DNA of 23,632 bases, from positions 1 to 23,632 of the forward strand of contig CAZSHI010000034.1 of the NCBI GenBank assembly GCA_964606735.1. The letters run 5' to 3'. Origin of the DNA: UBA5109 sp964606735. Lineage in GTDB: Bacteria; Pseudomonadota; Gammaproteobacteria; Pseudomonadales; Pseudohongiellaceae. Shown piece after piece: positions 14,184-22,838 of the stretch. The translations under genes were made by a program, and so were the position numbers. The notes beneath the pieces are model-generated. The model had not been told where the DNA came from and searched no databases. It saw nothing but the letters and a program-made list of their open reading frames with translations. Within the stretch, counting starts at the first letter, position 1; each line of letters starts with the position of its first letter.

Positions 14184-16298
14184 ATGAAAATAACAAGACT
14201 TGGGTTTTTGGCTGGCTGTATCATCTCCGGCAGTTTACTGGCTGCCGAAGCGCAGGATATTGAAATCGATGATGATGACATCGGCGGTGTCGTCAGCAGT
14301 TCTGCCGGTGCCGAGGCGGGGGTCTGGGTGATTGCCGAGACCTACGACCTGCCTACCGGTTATCGCAAAACGGTCGTTACCGATGAGCAAGGCCGCTTTG
14401 TGATTCCGGATTTGCCAGCAGCAAACTATGAGATATGGGTACGTGGTTACGGCCTGATTGATTCCGAGCATGTCAGCGCCAGACCCGGTCAACAACTGGC
14501 ACTGGAAGCCCTCATCGCCCCCACTGCGCAGGCAGCAGCTGAATATTATCCGGCCAGTTACTGGAACGCGCTTTTTGAAGTGCCTGATAACGCCGAGTTT
14601 CCCATGGCATCACCCAGTGCGTCTGATACCCAGGGCGAATGGAAAGCCATCATGCAGGGCTGCATGATCTGCCACCAGATGGGTTCAAAAATCACCCGCG
14701 AAATCAATCCTGCCATGGGTGAATTTGATTCCAGTGTGGCAGCCTGGGACCGCCGTATCCGCCAGGGACAAAACGGTTTTCACATGACCAATATCATGGG
14801 GCAACTGGGCCATGAGCGTGCCCTGCAAATGTATGCCGACTGGACGGACCGTATCGCGGCCGGCGAAGTGCCTGAGGCCCCGCCCCGCCCACAGGGCCAG
14901 GAACGCAATGTGGTGATCACGCAATGGGATATTGCCAGCCCGATTTCGTTTTTGCATGACATGTATGGTTCCGATTCGCGCAATCCAGGCGTGAATGCCA
15001 ACGGCCCGATGATTGCCACCGACTTCAACCTCGGAGCCATGTGGATACTGGACCCCAATGAACACACCGTGGAACGGGTGGACCTGCCGCTGGCACCAGG
15101 TGCAGAAGCAGCTGATATCAGCACCTTTTCTCCGCAATCCATGGAATACCCCTCGCTGTACTGGGGTGATACCCTGGTTGCGCAGGAGCGCGGCAAATCT
15201 GAAATCCAGGGCATCCTGCCGGACGGCAGAGCCATTATCAATCACAGCTTTCGCGGCGCAGACAACCCGGAAAACTGTAGCGAGGGCACCCCTTATGCCG
15301 ACTTCTTTCCGCTTGAGCGCGCTGGCAGGCAACAGCTGCTGTATGACCTGGAAAGTGGCGAGTTCGAACTGATTGATACCTGCTTTAACACCCACCATGG
15401 CGTGGTTGCCGAGGATGAAGACAGTACCGTCTATCAGGCGGCACTGGGTCTGTTCAATGCCGTTGGCTGGTTCAAACCACGCATCTGGGATGAAACCGGT
15501 GATATCAATGCCGCGCAGGGCTGGTGTCCGGCATATTACGATAGCAACCTCAACGGTACCTATGATGCTGGTACAGACGAACTGGTCGGCATGAACGGTT
15601 ATTTCATTTCCTGGAATCCGATGGATGGCAGTATCTGGTATGCCTACACCGGCAACGACCCCGGCGCCATGGTGCGTATCCACCCAGGAGAAAACCCGCC
15701 CTATTCCTGCACCACGGAAGTGTATGAGCCACCTTATTACAATGCCGATGCGCCGGGCCTGGTAGGCACCCTGCCGCGGGGTTCTGCGGTAGACCGCAAC
15801 GGCATTGTCTGGACCAATCTGGCAGGCAGTGGTCACCTGGCCAGCTTCGACCGCGCTTTATGCGAAATCCAGAGCGGTCCAGAAAAGCTCAATCCCCAGC
15901 ACTGTCCGGAAGGCTGGACTCTGTATCCTTTACCCACGCCCAATATGAAAAATGTTAACGAAAGTGGCAGTGCCGATTTCACCTACAGCAACTGGGTGGA
16001 CCAGTTTAATATTCTGGGACTGGGCGCCAATACGCCTTTTGTCACTGGCAGCAATTCAGATTCACTGATGGGCCTGAACCCGCAAACCGAAGAATGGTTT
16101 GTCATGCGCGTTCCCTACCCGATGGGCTTTTTTGCCCGCTCTATGGGAGGACGGGTTGATAACCCTTATACTGGCTGGAAAGGTCGGGGAATCTGGGCTG
16201 CCAATGAAGTCCGAAACCCCTGGCATATTGAAGGCGGAAAGGGTAAAACACCAACTGCTGCCAAATTTCAGTTAAGACCGGATCCGCTGGCTCATTGA
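14184..16298 (+). CDS. Exported three-part protein: carboxypeptidase-regulatory-like domain, heme c site, beta-propeller
   Basis: The 704-residue protein has a signal peptide (1-23, cleaved near AEA/Q). Residues about 33-112 form a carboxypeptidase-regulatory-like beta domain (TDEQGRFVIPDLPAANYEIW). A single CxxCH motif follows (Cys160-Met-Ile-Cys163-His164), with Met201 in FHMTNIMG as a possible axial ligand. Residues from about 235 to the end resemble a virginiamycin B lyase (Vgb)-like propeller, with blades such as MWILDPNEHTVERVDLPL and GSAVDRNGIVWTNLAGSGHL. About ten Cys in the propeller suggest disulfides in the periplasm. The DUF6152 gene follows after 45 bases. Such fusions are widespread and uncharacterised. 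Electron transfer to or from a bound substrate is a reasonable inference. Confidence 0.83.
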   Translation: MKITRLGFLAGCIISGSLLAAEAQDIEIDDDDIGGVVSSSAGAEAGVWVIAETYDLPTGYRKTVVTDEQGRFVIPDLPAANYEIWVRGYGLIDSEHVSARPGQQLALEALIAPTAQAAAEYYPASYWNALFEVPDNAEFPMASPSASDTQGEWKAIMQGCMICHQMGSKITREINPAMGEFDSSVAAWDRRIRQGQNGFHMTNIMGQLGHERALQMYADWTDRIAAGEVPEAPPRPQGQERNVVITQWDIASPISFLHDMYGSDSRNPGVNANGPMIATDFNLGAMWILDPNEHTVERVDLPLAPGAEAADISTFSPQSMEYPSLYWGDTLVAQERGKSEIQGILPDGRAIINHSFRGADNPENCSEGTPYADFFPLERAGRQQLLYDLESGEFELIDTCFNTHHGVVAEDEDSTVYQAALGLFNAVGWFKPRIWDETGDINAAQGWCPAYYDSNLNGTYDAGTDELVGMNGYFISWNPMDGSIWYAYTGNDPGAMVRIHPGENPPYSCTTEVYEPPYYNADAPGLVGTLPRGSAVDRNGIVWTNLAGSGHLASFDRALCEIQSGPEKLNPQHCPEGWTLYPLPTPNMKNVNESGSADFTYSNWVDQFNILGLGANTPFVTGSNSDSLMGLNPQTEEWFVMRVPYPMGFFARSMGGRVDNPYTGWKGRGIWAANEVRNPWHIEGGKGKTPTAAKFQLRPDPLAH

Positions 16299-16343
16299 TA
16301 TAATGGGCCGGAGCAGACAAGTTAACACTCAGGAGAATAATGC

Positions 16344-16727
16344 ATGAAAACCATCACTGGCTTAAGCCTAACCTTTTGGCTTGCAGTACTCAGCCTCAAT
16401 AGCTGGGCCCATCACGGTTATCCACAATACAATTTACGGGAAAGCTCCCCCCTGTCTGGCACCATCATCAGCTATCGCATGTCCAACCCCCATTCCCACA
16501 TGACACTGTCTGTGGTCAATGAAGACGGCGAAACTGAAATCTGGGCCATTGAAACCCTGGACACACTCCGAGGTATGCGTAGCAAGGGCTTCACCGCGAA
16601 CACCCTGCAAGCCGGTGATGTTGTCACCATGATGGTCAGCCCGGCACTCAATGGTGACCGGACTGCTGTGTTCCGCAGTGTTGAATTCGAAGACGGTCGC
16701 ATCATGCCCGCCCCTGAAGAAAATTAA
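16344..16727 (+). CDS. DUF6152 family exported protein
   Basis: The 127-residue protein has a signal peptide (1-22, cleaved at SWA/HHG). The mature N-terminus begins HHGYPQY, followed by the DUF6152 pattern: LSGTIISYRMSNPHSHMTLSV, WAIETLDTLRGMRSKGF, and LQAGDVVTMMVSPALNGD. AGGAG lies about 8 bases before the ATG. It corresponds to residues 1-110 of the fused protein at 5423-6454. Its neighbours are the heme c/propeller protein (45 bases upstream) and the homologue of the fused second domain (22 bases downstream), so the three genes are probably co-transcribed. The His-His mature N-terminus is like a copper-binding brace, but no second ligand is certain. Confidence 0.87.
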   Translation: MKTITGLSLTFWLAVLSLNSWAHHGYPQYNLRESSPLSGTIISYRMSNPHSHMTLSVVNEDGETEIWAIETLDTLRGMRSKGFTANTLQAGDVVTMMVSPALNGDRTAVFRSVEFEDGRIMPAPEEN

Positions 16728-16749
16728 TTCTGAAAATAACGGATATCAC

Positions 16750-17553
16750 ATGAGATTCATTCAGCAAAAAAATTCTACCCGCTTGTTACTGGTGTGCCTG
16801 TTCTCCTTTCCCGCCTGGGCCATACAGGCTCAGGACTTTGATCCCCGAGATATCAGCGGTGTCTGGGGAGAGCTGCCTACTGGCCGCCCCGGTTTCAATT
16901 ACAACATGAGCACACCTCCACCGCGCCTGACCGAATGGGGAATGGAAAACCTGCGTATGATGGAAGGCATCACCCATGCTGCCGTTGGCGACCCGAGGGC
17001 CACTGAAACCATCAATGGCGTGCCGACCCTGACACTGGGTGGCCAATACCCCGGCAAAGACTGCGAGCCCGTGGGCATGCCCGGCAATCTGGATTACGTG
17101 GATTTCGGACCGGTTGAATTTGTCTATACCCGAGACGGTGATCGCATCATCCAGATGCTGGAATACCATCGGGAATGGCGCACCTTCTGGCTGGATGAAG
17201 AACACCCGGATGATCTGTTCCCCACTTATATGGGGCATTCCGTGGCGTCCTGGGATGGCGATACCCTGGTTGTCGATACCATCGGTTTTAACGGTCTTAC
17301 CCAGATCACGCAGGGTGTCGGTCACCGACCCAGTGATGCCTTTCATCTGGTGGAACGCTATACCCGTATTGCCTATGACCGCCTGCAGCTGGAAATGACC
17401 ATGTACGATGAGAAAGCCTGGGGGCCGGACGCCTCCTGGTCAGGGCTCAGCAAAACCTTTGCCCTGATGCCTGACGAACGCCTGCAGGAATTTATTTGCG
17501 TGCCCAGCGAATACGCTGAATTTGATTCGGCACTGGAAGATTCATCGCAGTAA
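16750..17553 (+). CDS. Exported partner of DUF6152, function unknown
   Basis: The 267-residue protein starts at ATG 16750. The frame is open further upstream, but the signal peptide (1-28, cleaved near IQA/QDF) starts here, 22 bases after the DUF6152 stop. It contains ISGVWGEL, a Cys-Glu-Pro-Val-Gly segment, a central YTRDGDRIIQMLEYHREWR, WDGDTLVVDTIGFNG, FHLVERYTRIAYDRLQLEMT and a C-terminal FICVPSEY. The same motif order appears in the second half of the fused protein at 5423-6454. Two Cys (in KDCEP and FICVP) may pair after export, matching QCGS and YECLE in the homologue. The family is common beside DUF6152 in environmental proteobacteria. No activity is known to me. Confidence 0.8.
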   Translation: MRFIQQKNSTRLLLVCLFSFPAWAIQAQDFDPRDISGVWGELPTGRPGFNYNMSTPPPRLTEWGMENLRMMEGITHAAVGDPRATETINGVPTLTLGGQYPGKDCEPVGMPGNLDYVDFGPVEFVYTRDGDRIIQMLEYHREWRTFWLDEEHPDDLFPTYMGHSVASWDGDTLVVDTIGFNGLTQITQGVGHRPSDAFHLVERYTRIAYDRLQLEMTMYDEKAWGPDASWSGLSKTFALMPDERLQEFICVPSEYAEFDSALEDSSQ

Positions 17554-17566
17554 GCAGGCAAGCTGA

Positions 17567-18136
17567 TTATTGAGGCGTCTGCAGATTCTGCAGTCGTCTC
17601 TGTGCTTGAGGCCAGTTCGGTCTTTGTGTCAATGCATTTTCATAATTGCTGATGGCCTGTGACACATTGCCAAGACCTTCATTGGCCATCCCCATATTAA
17701 AAAACACCGCGCTCTGATCAGAAATTTCCAACTGCATGGCCCTTTCATAATCCTCCAATGCCATGCCAAAGTCGCCGGTCATGAAATAGGCATTACCACG
17801 ATTGACAAAAATTTCCGCCATCTCGGGCATCAAAGACAGCGCATCCTCAAAGTCCTTAAATGCCTCCTCATACTTCCTCGAGCGATACAACAAAATACCT
17901 CGATTGGTGTAAGTCGCTGCTTTGTCCTGCCGGTTTAATTGAACATAATCCAGCGCGTAATTACAGCTTTCAAGCATGTCGGGAGAAATAAGAAAATCCA
18001 GCTGATCAGAAAACAAGGCATGCTGATGACAGCTTCGGGCAGATTCATTTCCACCAATGACCGTTATGGACTGGCCATGAATACCCTGAGAAACGCTAAT
18101 TAACAGGGCATAAAACAAGGTTCTATGTATTGTCAT
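17567..18136 (-). CDS. Exported TPR-repeat protein
   Basis: The 189-residue protein has a signal peptide (1-21, cleaved near IHG/QS) and three consecutive TPR units, about residues 73-106, 107-140 and 141-174, each with the A-x-x-x-N-R/M-G and A-x-x-D/N-Y/F-E-x-A pattern. Cys36 and Cys58 before the repeats may form a disulfide bond. The ATG at 18136 follows GTGAGGATCTGACA, a fair Shine-Dalgarno site. A GTG at 18190 would place a charged stretch before the signal peptide. TPR proteins mediate protein contacts, and the partner is unknown. It lies downstream of the TonB receptor, but a strong terminator separates them, so it probably has its own promoter. Confidence 0.83.
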   Translation of the reverse strand: MTIHRTLFYALLISVSQGIHGQSITVIGGNESARSCHQHALFSDQLDFLISPDMLESCNYALDYVQLNRQDKAATYTNRGILLYRSRKYEEAFKDFEDALSLMPEMAEIFVNRGNAYFMTGDFGMALEDYERAMQLEISDQSAVFFNMGMANEGLGNVSQAISNYENALTQRPNWPQAQRRLQNLQTPQ

Positions 18137-18202
18137 TGTCAGATCCTCACAATAGCTGAGTCTTTTCAGTGTAGGCTTAATCTCCCACAAATTTCCAGCT
18201 AC

Positions 18203-18238
18203 AAAAAAACTGATCCGGCAAATTTGCCGGATCAGTTT
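18203..18238 (-). terminator. Strong intrinsic terminator of the TonB receptor gene
   Basis: A perfect 16-bp inverted repeat (AAACTGATCCGGCAAA and its complement, 18207-18238) is followed on the minus strand by a run of seven T (18209-18203). It starts about 50 bases after the TonB receptor stop. The plus-strand side lacks a T run, so it acts mainly in the minus direction. Confidence 0.9.
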
Positions 18239-18288
18239 CAGGTCTGTCAGTAAAAATCAGGCCGTACTACAAGGCCTGGTGGCATGAA

Positions 18289-20457
18289 CTAGAATTCAAT
18301 ATTCATTGCCACACCGATTTCACGGGGTCTTGCAATAACGCCCTGGTCAACCCCACCGAGCCATGCACCAAAGCCACCGATCTGGTACCACTCATCTGTC
18401 AGGTTGCGTCCCCAGAGCGAGACTGTCCAGTTCTCATTCGGGTCATAGGTCAGTCTGCCCTGCAACAGGCCGTAGGATTCCTGCACCGACTGGAGTCGAA
18501 CATCCTGAATGGTGACGTGCTCCTTGGTCCAGCCATAATCCAGACGGGCTAAGAGGTTATTACCATTGGACAGATTGAAGTTATATTGGCCACCCAGTGA
18601 GTACTGTACTTCCGGCGCCAGCGCAAACTCTGCGCCGAGGGTCAAGAACTGAGACTGTCCCAGTTCGACATAGGCAGTGTCCAGGAAGCCGCCGCCAAAG
18701 TTGAGACTCAGATTGGCAGTGGGAGCCCACAAGATATCGAACTCGAAGCCCGAGATTTCCGCCTCACCGGCATTCTGGGTGACGATACGACCGGGGACGA
18801 TCGCCTCACCAATCTGCATATCATCCCAGGTACCATCAAAATAGGCCAGATTCACCCTGAGGGTATTATCCAGCAACTGCGACCTCAAGCCGATCTCCCA
18901 CTGATTGAGCGTCTCTCCGGTATAGGAAAGAAACTGGGGATTGCCAAGAGCATCAGGGATACTGGTAGTGTTGACACCTCCGCCGTTGAAGCCTTCAGCA
19001 TAAGTGGCATACACCATCACATCATCAGACATGTCATACTGCAGAGAGAACCTTGGGGTTGTTGAATCAAAATCGGCTTCACTTTGCGACCTGACCGCCC
19101 CCTTGTTAAAGGTATAGATATGATAGGGAGGTGTCGGAATCGGTTCACTAGCATCCCATTGCCCGCCACTAAATTCTTCCGTGGTCCTTCTTACCCCGGC
19201 AGTAACGGTAAGGCGATCCGTGATATCATAAGAACCCTCCAGGAAAAACGCCCGGTCATCGCGATTGTTTTCACTGATCCAGTTGGTATTTCTCGGCGCA
19301 AAATCATAAAACTGCCAATCATAGCGGCGCGTCGTATTTTCGCTGGACTGATCGTAGTAACCAAGAACCCAGTTAAATCGCTCATAAGTACCCAGCAATT
19401 GCAGTTCGACACTGCTCTCTGAAATTTTCGAAATATTATTGATTTCAAAAAACTGCCAGTGCGATGCATCCAGGTCAGCATAGTTAAAGTTATCAATTTT
19501 CCTGCCGCCGAATATTGCTCGGAAAGTGAGCGTATCCGAGATATCGCTGGTCGAAGTGACATTCCAGGACCGTCCGTCATAATCCCAGCCCGGTCCGTTA
19601 TAGGTTGACGAGTTTCGGTATTGTCGTAGGAGGCCAAACGCATCACTCTGATCAGTAAACACCAGGCCATTATTGTTGTAGTTCTTCACCATAGCCTGGT
19701 TTTCATTCACGTTAAACAGAATATCGCCCTGTGCATAATTGGGCGAGCGCTGGGTATCAGTCACATCAAAGCGTACAGTCCAGTTTTCAGAGACATCCCA
19801 GATACTGTCGAACCTGATGACGGTATCATCTTCATCACCGTGCATGATGCCCGGCGTACCACTCTGGACATAACCACCTTTAACCTGGTTGTACAGCGTA
19901 AACTTGGTTCTAAAATCTCTAGATATTGGAATGTCCACATTAGCCGCAATTCGACGTTGCTCTTGGCTGCCGTATTGCATCTGAAGTCTGACACCGAAAG
20001 TATCAGCAGGCGCTCTGGACACGTAGCTGATGGCACCGCCCATGGCATTTTTACCAAACAGGGTACCCTGCGGGCCTTTCAATACCTCGACCCGTTCCAA
20101 CTCAACAATTGCCGCCAGCGCACCACTAGAAGCAGGCTGGGCAACGCCATCTAAGTAAACAGCAACACCGGGCACGCCACGCATGTTGAACTGACCCTGG
20201 GTTGGACCCTGCGTACCACCCCCTCTGATAAACACGTTGGGCAGCAGAATATTGATGTTTTCTACATTTTCAATATTTCTTTCCTGCAAATCTTCCGCTG
20301 AAAAGGCCGTGATGGAAATGGGCACGTCCTGAATTTCAGCTTCCCTTCTTTGGGCTGTAACAATCACCTCTTCAATCTGCGCGAATGACTCCAGGGGCAG
20401 ACTTGCTGCCATCACCAGTCCTACAGCTGTGCTAACTTTATTGAGTTTAAATCTCAT
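18289..20457 (-). CDS. TonB-dependent outer-membrane receptor
   Basis: The 722-residue protein has a signal peptide (1-26, cleaved at SFA/Q), a TonB box directly after it (EEVIVTAQRRE, about 29-39), a plug domain with VPISITAFSAEDL, IRGGGTQGPTQGQFNMRGV and VEVLKGPQGTLFGKNAMGGA (to about 155), and a 22-strand-type barrel ending in MNIEF, with the terminal Phe needed for outer-membrane insertion. It is of the type sold as a generic TonB receptor in marine gammaproteobacteria, importing glycans, polyphenols or siderophores. AGGGAG precedes the ATG by 7-8 bases. The sulfatase gene lies 94 bases upstream on the same strand, which suggests import of a sulfated or desulfated substrate. Confidence 0.93.
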   Translation of the reverse strand: MRFKLNKVSTAVGLVMAASLPLESFAQIEEVIVTAQRREAEIQDVPISITAFSAEDLQERNIENVENINILLPNVFIRGGGTQGPTQGQFNMRGVPGVAVYLDGVAQPASSGALAAIVELERVEVLKGPQGTLFGKNAMGGAISYVSRAPADTFGVRLQMQYGSQEQRRIAANVDIPISRDFRTKFTLYNQVKGGYVQSGTPGIMHGDEDDTVIRFDSIWDVSENWTVRFDVTDTQRSPNYAQGDILFNVNENQAMVKNYNNNGLVFTDQSDAFGLLRQYRNSSTYNGPGWDYDGRSWNVTSTSDISDTLTFRAIFGGRKIDNFNYADLDASHWQFFEINNISKISESSVELQLLGTYERFNWVLGYYDQSSENTTRRYDWQFYDFAPRNTNWISENNRDDRAFFLEGSYDITDRLTVTAGVRRTTEEFSGGQWDASEPIPTPPYHIYTFNKGAVRSQSEADFDSTTPRFSLQYDMSDDVMVYATYAEGFNGGGVNTTSIPDALGNPQFLSYTGETLNQWEIGLRSQLLDNTLRVNLAYFDGTWDDMQIGEAIVPGRIVTQNAGEAEISGFEFDILWAPTANLSLNFGGGFLDTAYVELGQSQFLTLGAEFALAPEVQYSLGGQYNFNLSNGNNLLARLDYGWTKEHVTIQDVRLQSVQESYGLLQGRLTYDPNENWTVSLWGRNLTDEWYQIGGFGAWLGGVDQGVIARPREIGVAMNIEF

Positions 20458-20551
20458 ATTTTTCTCCCTAGGCTTATAATTTTTATTAAATTTTATTGTT
20501 AATGATTTTTACTGAAGCTTGTTGTTGTTTTTAGGAAAAATGCATGCTTAT

Positions 20552-22051
20552 TTACCGTCGCTGTTGAAGCTCATCTATACCCCGAACCGGTGGGGCATGT
20601 TCATCAATCGGCGGAATCCTGCCAACCAATGATGCTTTTATCGCCTGATAATTCGAGTCATCAGCCAGATTTACCCACTCATTTGGATCACTTTCCAAAT
20701 CGTATAATTCTTCTTCTCCGTTGGCATAAATGCTGTAGCGAAAGCGGTCACCCCTGACGGAAAAATTGCCATAATCCCCATAAGTCGTGATGGCCACATC
20801 ATCCCAGGTTCTGTCAGGATCTCTCAACAGGGGAACCAGACTTGAGCCATCAACATGCTCGGGTAAATCCAGACCAGCGAGTTCAGCAAGTGTGGCATAG
20901 ACGCTCAAGGTGGAAACCACTTCATCGCTGACTGAACCAGGAGTAGTTACCCCTGGAGCGACAATAATAAATGGCACCCGGGTTGTTTCTTCCCAGAAAG
21001 TCATTTTGCCCCAAACATTCTTTTCTCCCAGATGGAAGCCGTGGTCTGACCACAGAACAATAATCGTGTTATCAGCCCGACCGCTCTCATCCAGTGCATC
21101 AAGCAGTCTTCCCACCATGGCATCTGTGAAGCTGATACTCGCCATGTACCCCTGTATGGCCTCCTGCCATTTCCTTGTCCCTCTTTCCAGCACCCACTCC
21201 ATGGTTGTACCAACCGCCAAATCCGGCTCTGCACCAATCAGTTCCTCATAGGCCCGGGGAACATCATCAAGGTCACTTTCCAGATACGGTGGCAGCTCGA
21301 TGTCCTCCACCGGATACATGTCAAAATATTTCTGTGGGGCATACCAGGGTAAATGGGGCCTGAATAGTCCGGCTGCGATAAAGCGAGGTCCCGTAGATGC
21401 CGCTTCGATCTGGTCAATAACCCATGAAGTAACCTGTCCATCCCCCATCGCGTCATCCGTGGTAACAGTAGGGAAAAAGTCAAAATGTCCTGTACTCATA
21501 CCATTGCCTACTGCAGGACCAGGGGTCTGCCCGGGAGCCGGCACCACTTCATCGGGCAGAGAGCGATCAATGGAAGGGAAATAGGCGTCCCAACCGTTCG
21601 GATCATTTTGCCCGGTATACCCCACCAGTCCGTAAGTGTGGGCATGAAACAGCTTTCCTGCCCCCAGCGTCAGATAGTCATTTTGGCGGAAAAAGCTCGG
21701 AATGGTTGCTTTACCATCAAAGGTCGGGTTGTTTCTCCAGTCACCCAGTTGGGTATATACACCGCTGCTGAAGGGGCTCATGCCTGACAAAATGGCCGTT
21801 CGGGTTGGCAGACAGGCTGCTGCGGGTGTGTGCGCATTAGTAAAGAGCATACCGCGCGAGGCCAGTTCATCAATATTCGGCGTTTTAATCTGACTGTTAC
21901 CACCCATAACACCAACCCAGTCATTCAGGTCATCAATAGCGATAAACAGCACATCCGGTTTGTCTGCTGGTTGTTCCTGTGCAAATAGGGAAAAGCTGAA
22001 AAACAGAGTTAGAATAAATAACAGGTTTAAGCGTTTACTTTTCACATGCAT
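20552..22051 (-). CDS. Exported type I sulfatase (iduronate-2-sulfatase-like)
   Basis: The 499-residue protein has a signal peptide (1-24, cleaved near LFA/Q). FIAIDDLNDWVG (about 36-47) supplies the Asp metal ligands, and the sulfatase signature at 80-90 reads CLPTRTAILSG, so Cys80 is the residue converted to formylglycine. The signature has Thr where Ser or Ala is usual (C-x-P-S/A-R). Further on are WSDHGFHLGEKNVWGK and TRVPFII, the metal and sulfate-binding region typical of iduronate-2-sulfatase-like enzymes. No formylglycine-generating enzyme or anSME gene is in the window. The ATG at 22051 has a weak Shine-Dalgarno site. It probably desulfates an oligosaccharide in the periplasm, but the glycan is unknown. 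Confidence 0.9.
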   Translation of the reverse strand: MHVKSKRLNLLFILTLFFSFSLFAQEQPADKPDVLFIAIDDLNDWVGVMGGNSQIKTPNIDELASRGMLFTNAHTPAAACLPTRTAILSGMSPFSSGVYTQLGDWRNNPTFDGKATIPSFFRQNDYLTLGAGKLFHAHTYGLVGYTGQNDPNGWDAYFPSIDRSLPDEVVPAPGQTPGPAVGNGMSTGHFDFFPTVTTDDAMGDGQVTSWVIDQIEAASTGPRFIAAGLFRPHLPWYAPQKYFDMYPVEDIELPPYLESDLDDVPRAYEELIGAEPDLAVGTTMEWVLERGTRKWQEAIQGYMASISFTDAMVGRLLDALDESGRADNTIIVLWSDHGFHLGEKNVWGKMTFWEETTRVPFIIVAPGVTTPGSVSDEVVSTLSVYATLAELAGLDLPEHVDGSSLVPLLRDPDRTWDDVAITTYGDYGNFSVRGDRFRYSIYANGEEELYDLESDPNEWVNLADDSNYQAIKASLVGRIPPIDEHAPPVRGIDELQQRR

Positions 22052-22198
22052 AATTTTTTCTTTTTTAATTTTCTTATCTACTTGTTTTATAGTGCTATTT
22101 TATTTTTTAAGCGTTTTTTTTTTGCACTTTTGGGTATGCTACAGTCGTTTTAACCAATGTACAACTAGTACCCTTTAACGATACGACTTGCTCTATTC

Positions 22199-22228
22199 CT
22201 GACAGTTGATTCTACTCACTGCTATAAT
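22199..22228 (+). promoter_or_regulatory. Sigma70 promoter of the methyltransferase gene
   Basis: CTGACA (22199-22204, five of six to TTGACA) is 18 bases before a perfect TATAAT (22223-22228). Transcription would start near 22235, about 20 bases before the GTG start. This is the clearest promoter in the window. Confidence 0.75.
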
Positions 22229-22256
22229 CTCAAAACTTTAGCAACAGGCAATAAAC

Positions 22257-22838
22257 GTGGTTCTGAAGAAACTAAAAAAAATCCGTGAAGAAGGCTTGAT
22301 CGTCAGCAGCTCTGGCTTTCTGGTCAGGGCCATGCTTAACAAGATTGATTTTTCACGCCCCTTGAAGATCCTTGAAACCGGCAGCGGTAAGGGCGTGTTT
22401 ACCCGTGAAATCCTCAGCAAGCTGGCCGATGGTTCCGAGCTGCATGTCTCTGAAATCAAAACAGAGTACAACTGTTATCTGGAAGAGCTGATCGCCGCAC
22501 ATCCTGATAAAAATATCGAGCTGCATAACGGCTGCGTGACAAATTTGTTAAGCCTGCACAAAGATTACGATGTCATCATTTCTTCCCTGCCCCTGAAAAA
22601 TTTCACCCGCCTCAATGATAACGGTGAGTTTTTGGAACGCATCATCAGTTGCTTTAAAGGCGGCCTGAAGGAGGGTGGCACCTATCTGCAATACCAGTAT
22701 TTTTTAAGCAACAAAGGTGATATTGAAAGGGTATTTGGAAAATCCATGGATGAGATCAGTTTCGTTCCCTTCAACATATTGCCTGCTTTCGTCTACAACA
22801 TGACCAAACTGCCCGCGTGTGAGCAACAAAAAGCTTGA
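22257..22838 (+). CDS. SAM-dependent methyltransferase, PmtA-like (phospholipid N-methyltransferase)
   Basis: The 193-residue protein opens with a basic amphipathic helix (MVLKKLKKIREEGLIVSSSG), then the pre-motif FLVRAML and SAM-binding motif I (ILETGSGKGVFTREIL, about 38-53), an acidic post-I residue in VSEIK, and SSLPLKNF as motif IV (about 110-117). The IVSSSGFLVRAM...SLPLKNF arrangement is that of PmtA-type phosphatidylethanolamine N-methyltransferases, which bind the membrane through the N-terminal helix. The GTG at 22257 has AGG 7 bases upstream. The VTT gene overlaps its 3' end by 20 bases. PE methylation is likely by family, but other lipids or small molecules remain possible. Confidence 0.75.
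   Translation: MVLKKLKKIREEGLIVSSSGFLVRAMLNKIDFSRPLKILETGSGKGVFTREILSKLADGSELHVSEIKTEYNCYLEELIAAHPDKNIELHNGCVTNLLSLHKDYDVIISSLPLKNFTRLNDNGEFLERIISCFKGGLKEGGTYLQYQYFLSNKGDIERVFGKSMDEISFVPFNILPAFVYNMTKLPACEQQKA

Noticed and set aside
14685..15836. Long open frame on the minus strand inside the 704-aa gene
   Set aside because: It is antisense to a protein with recognised domains and shows no motif or start signal. It arises from codon bias.
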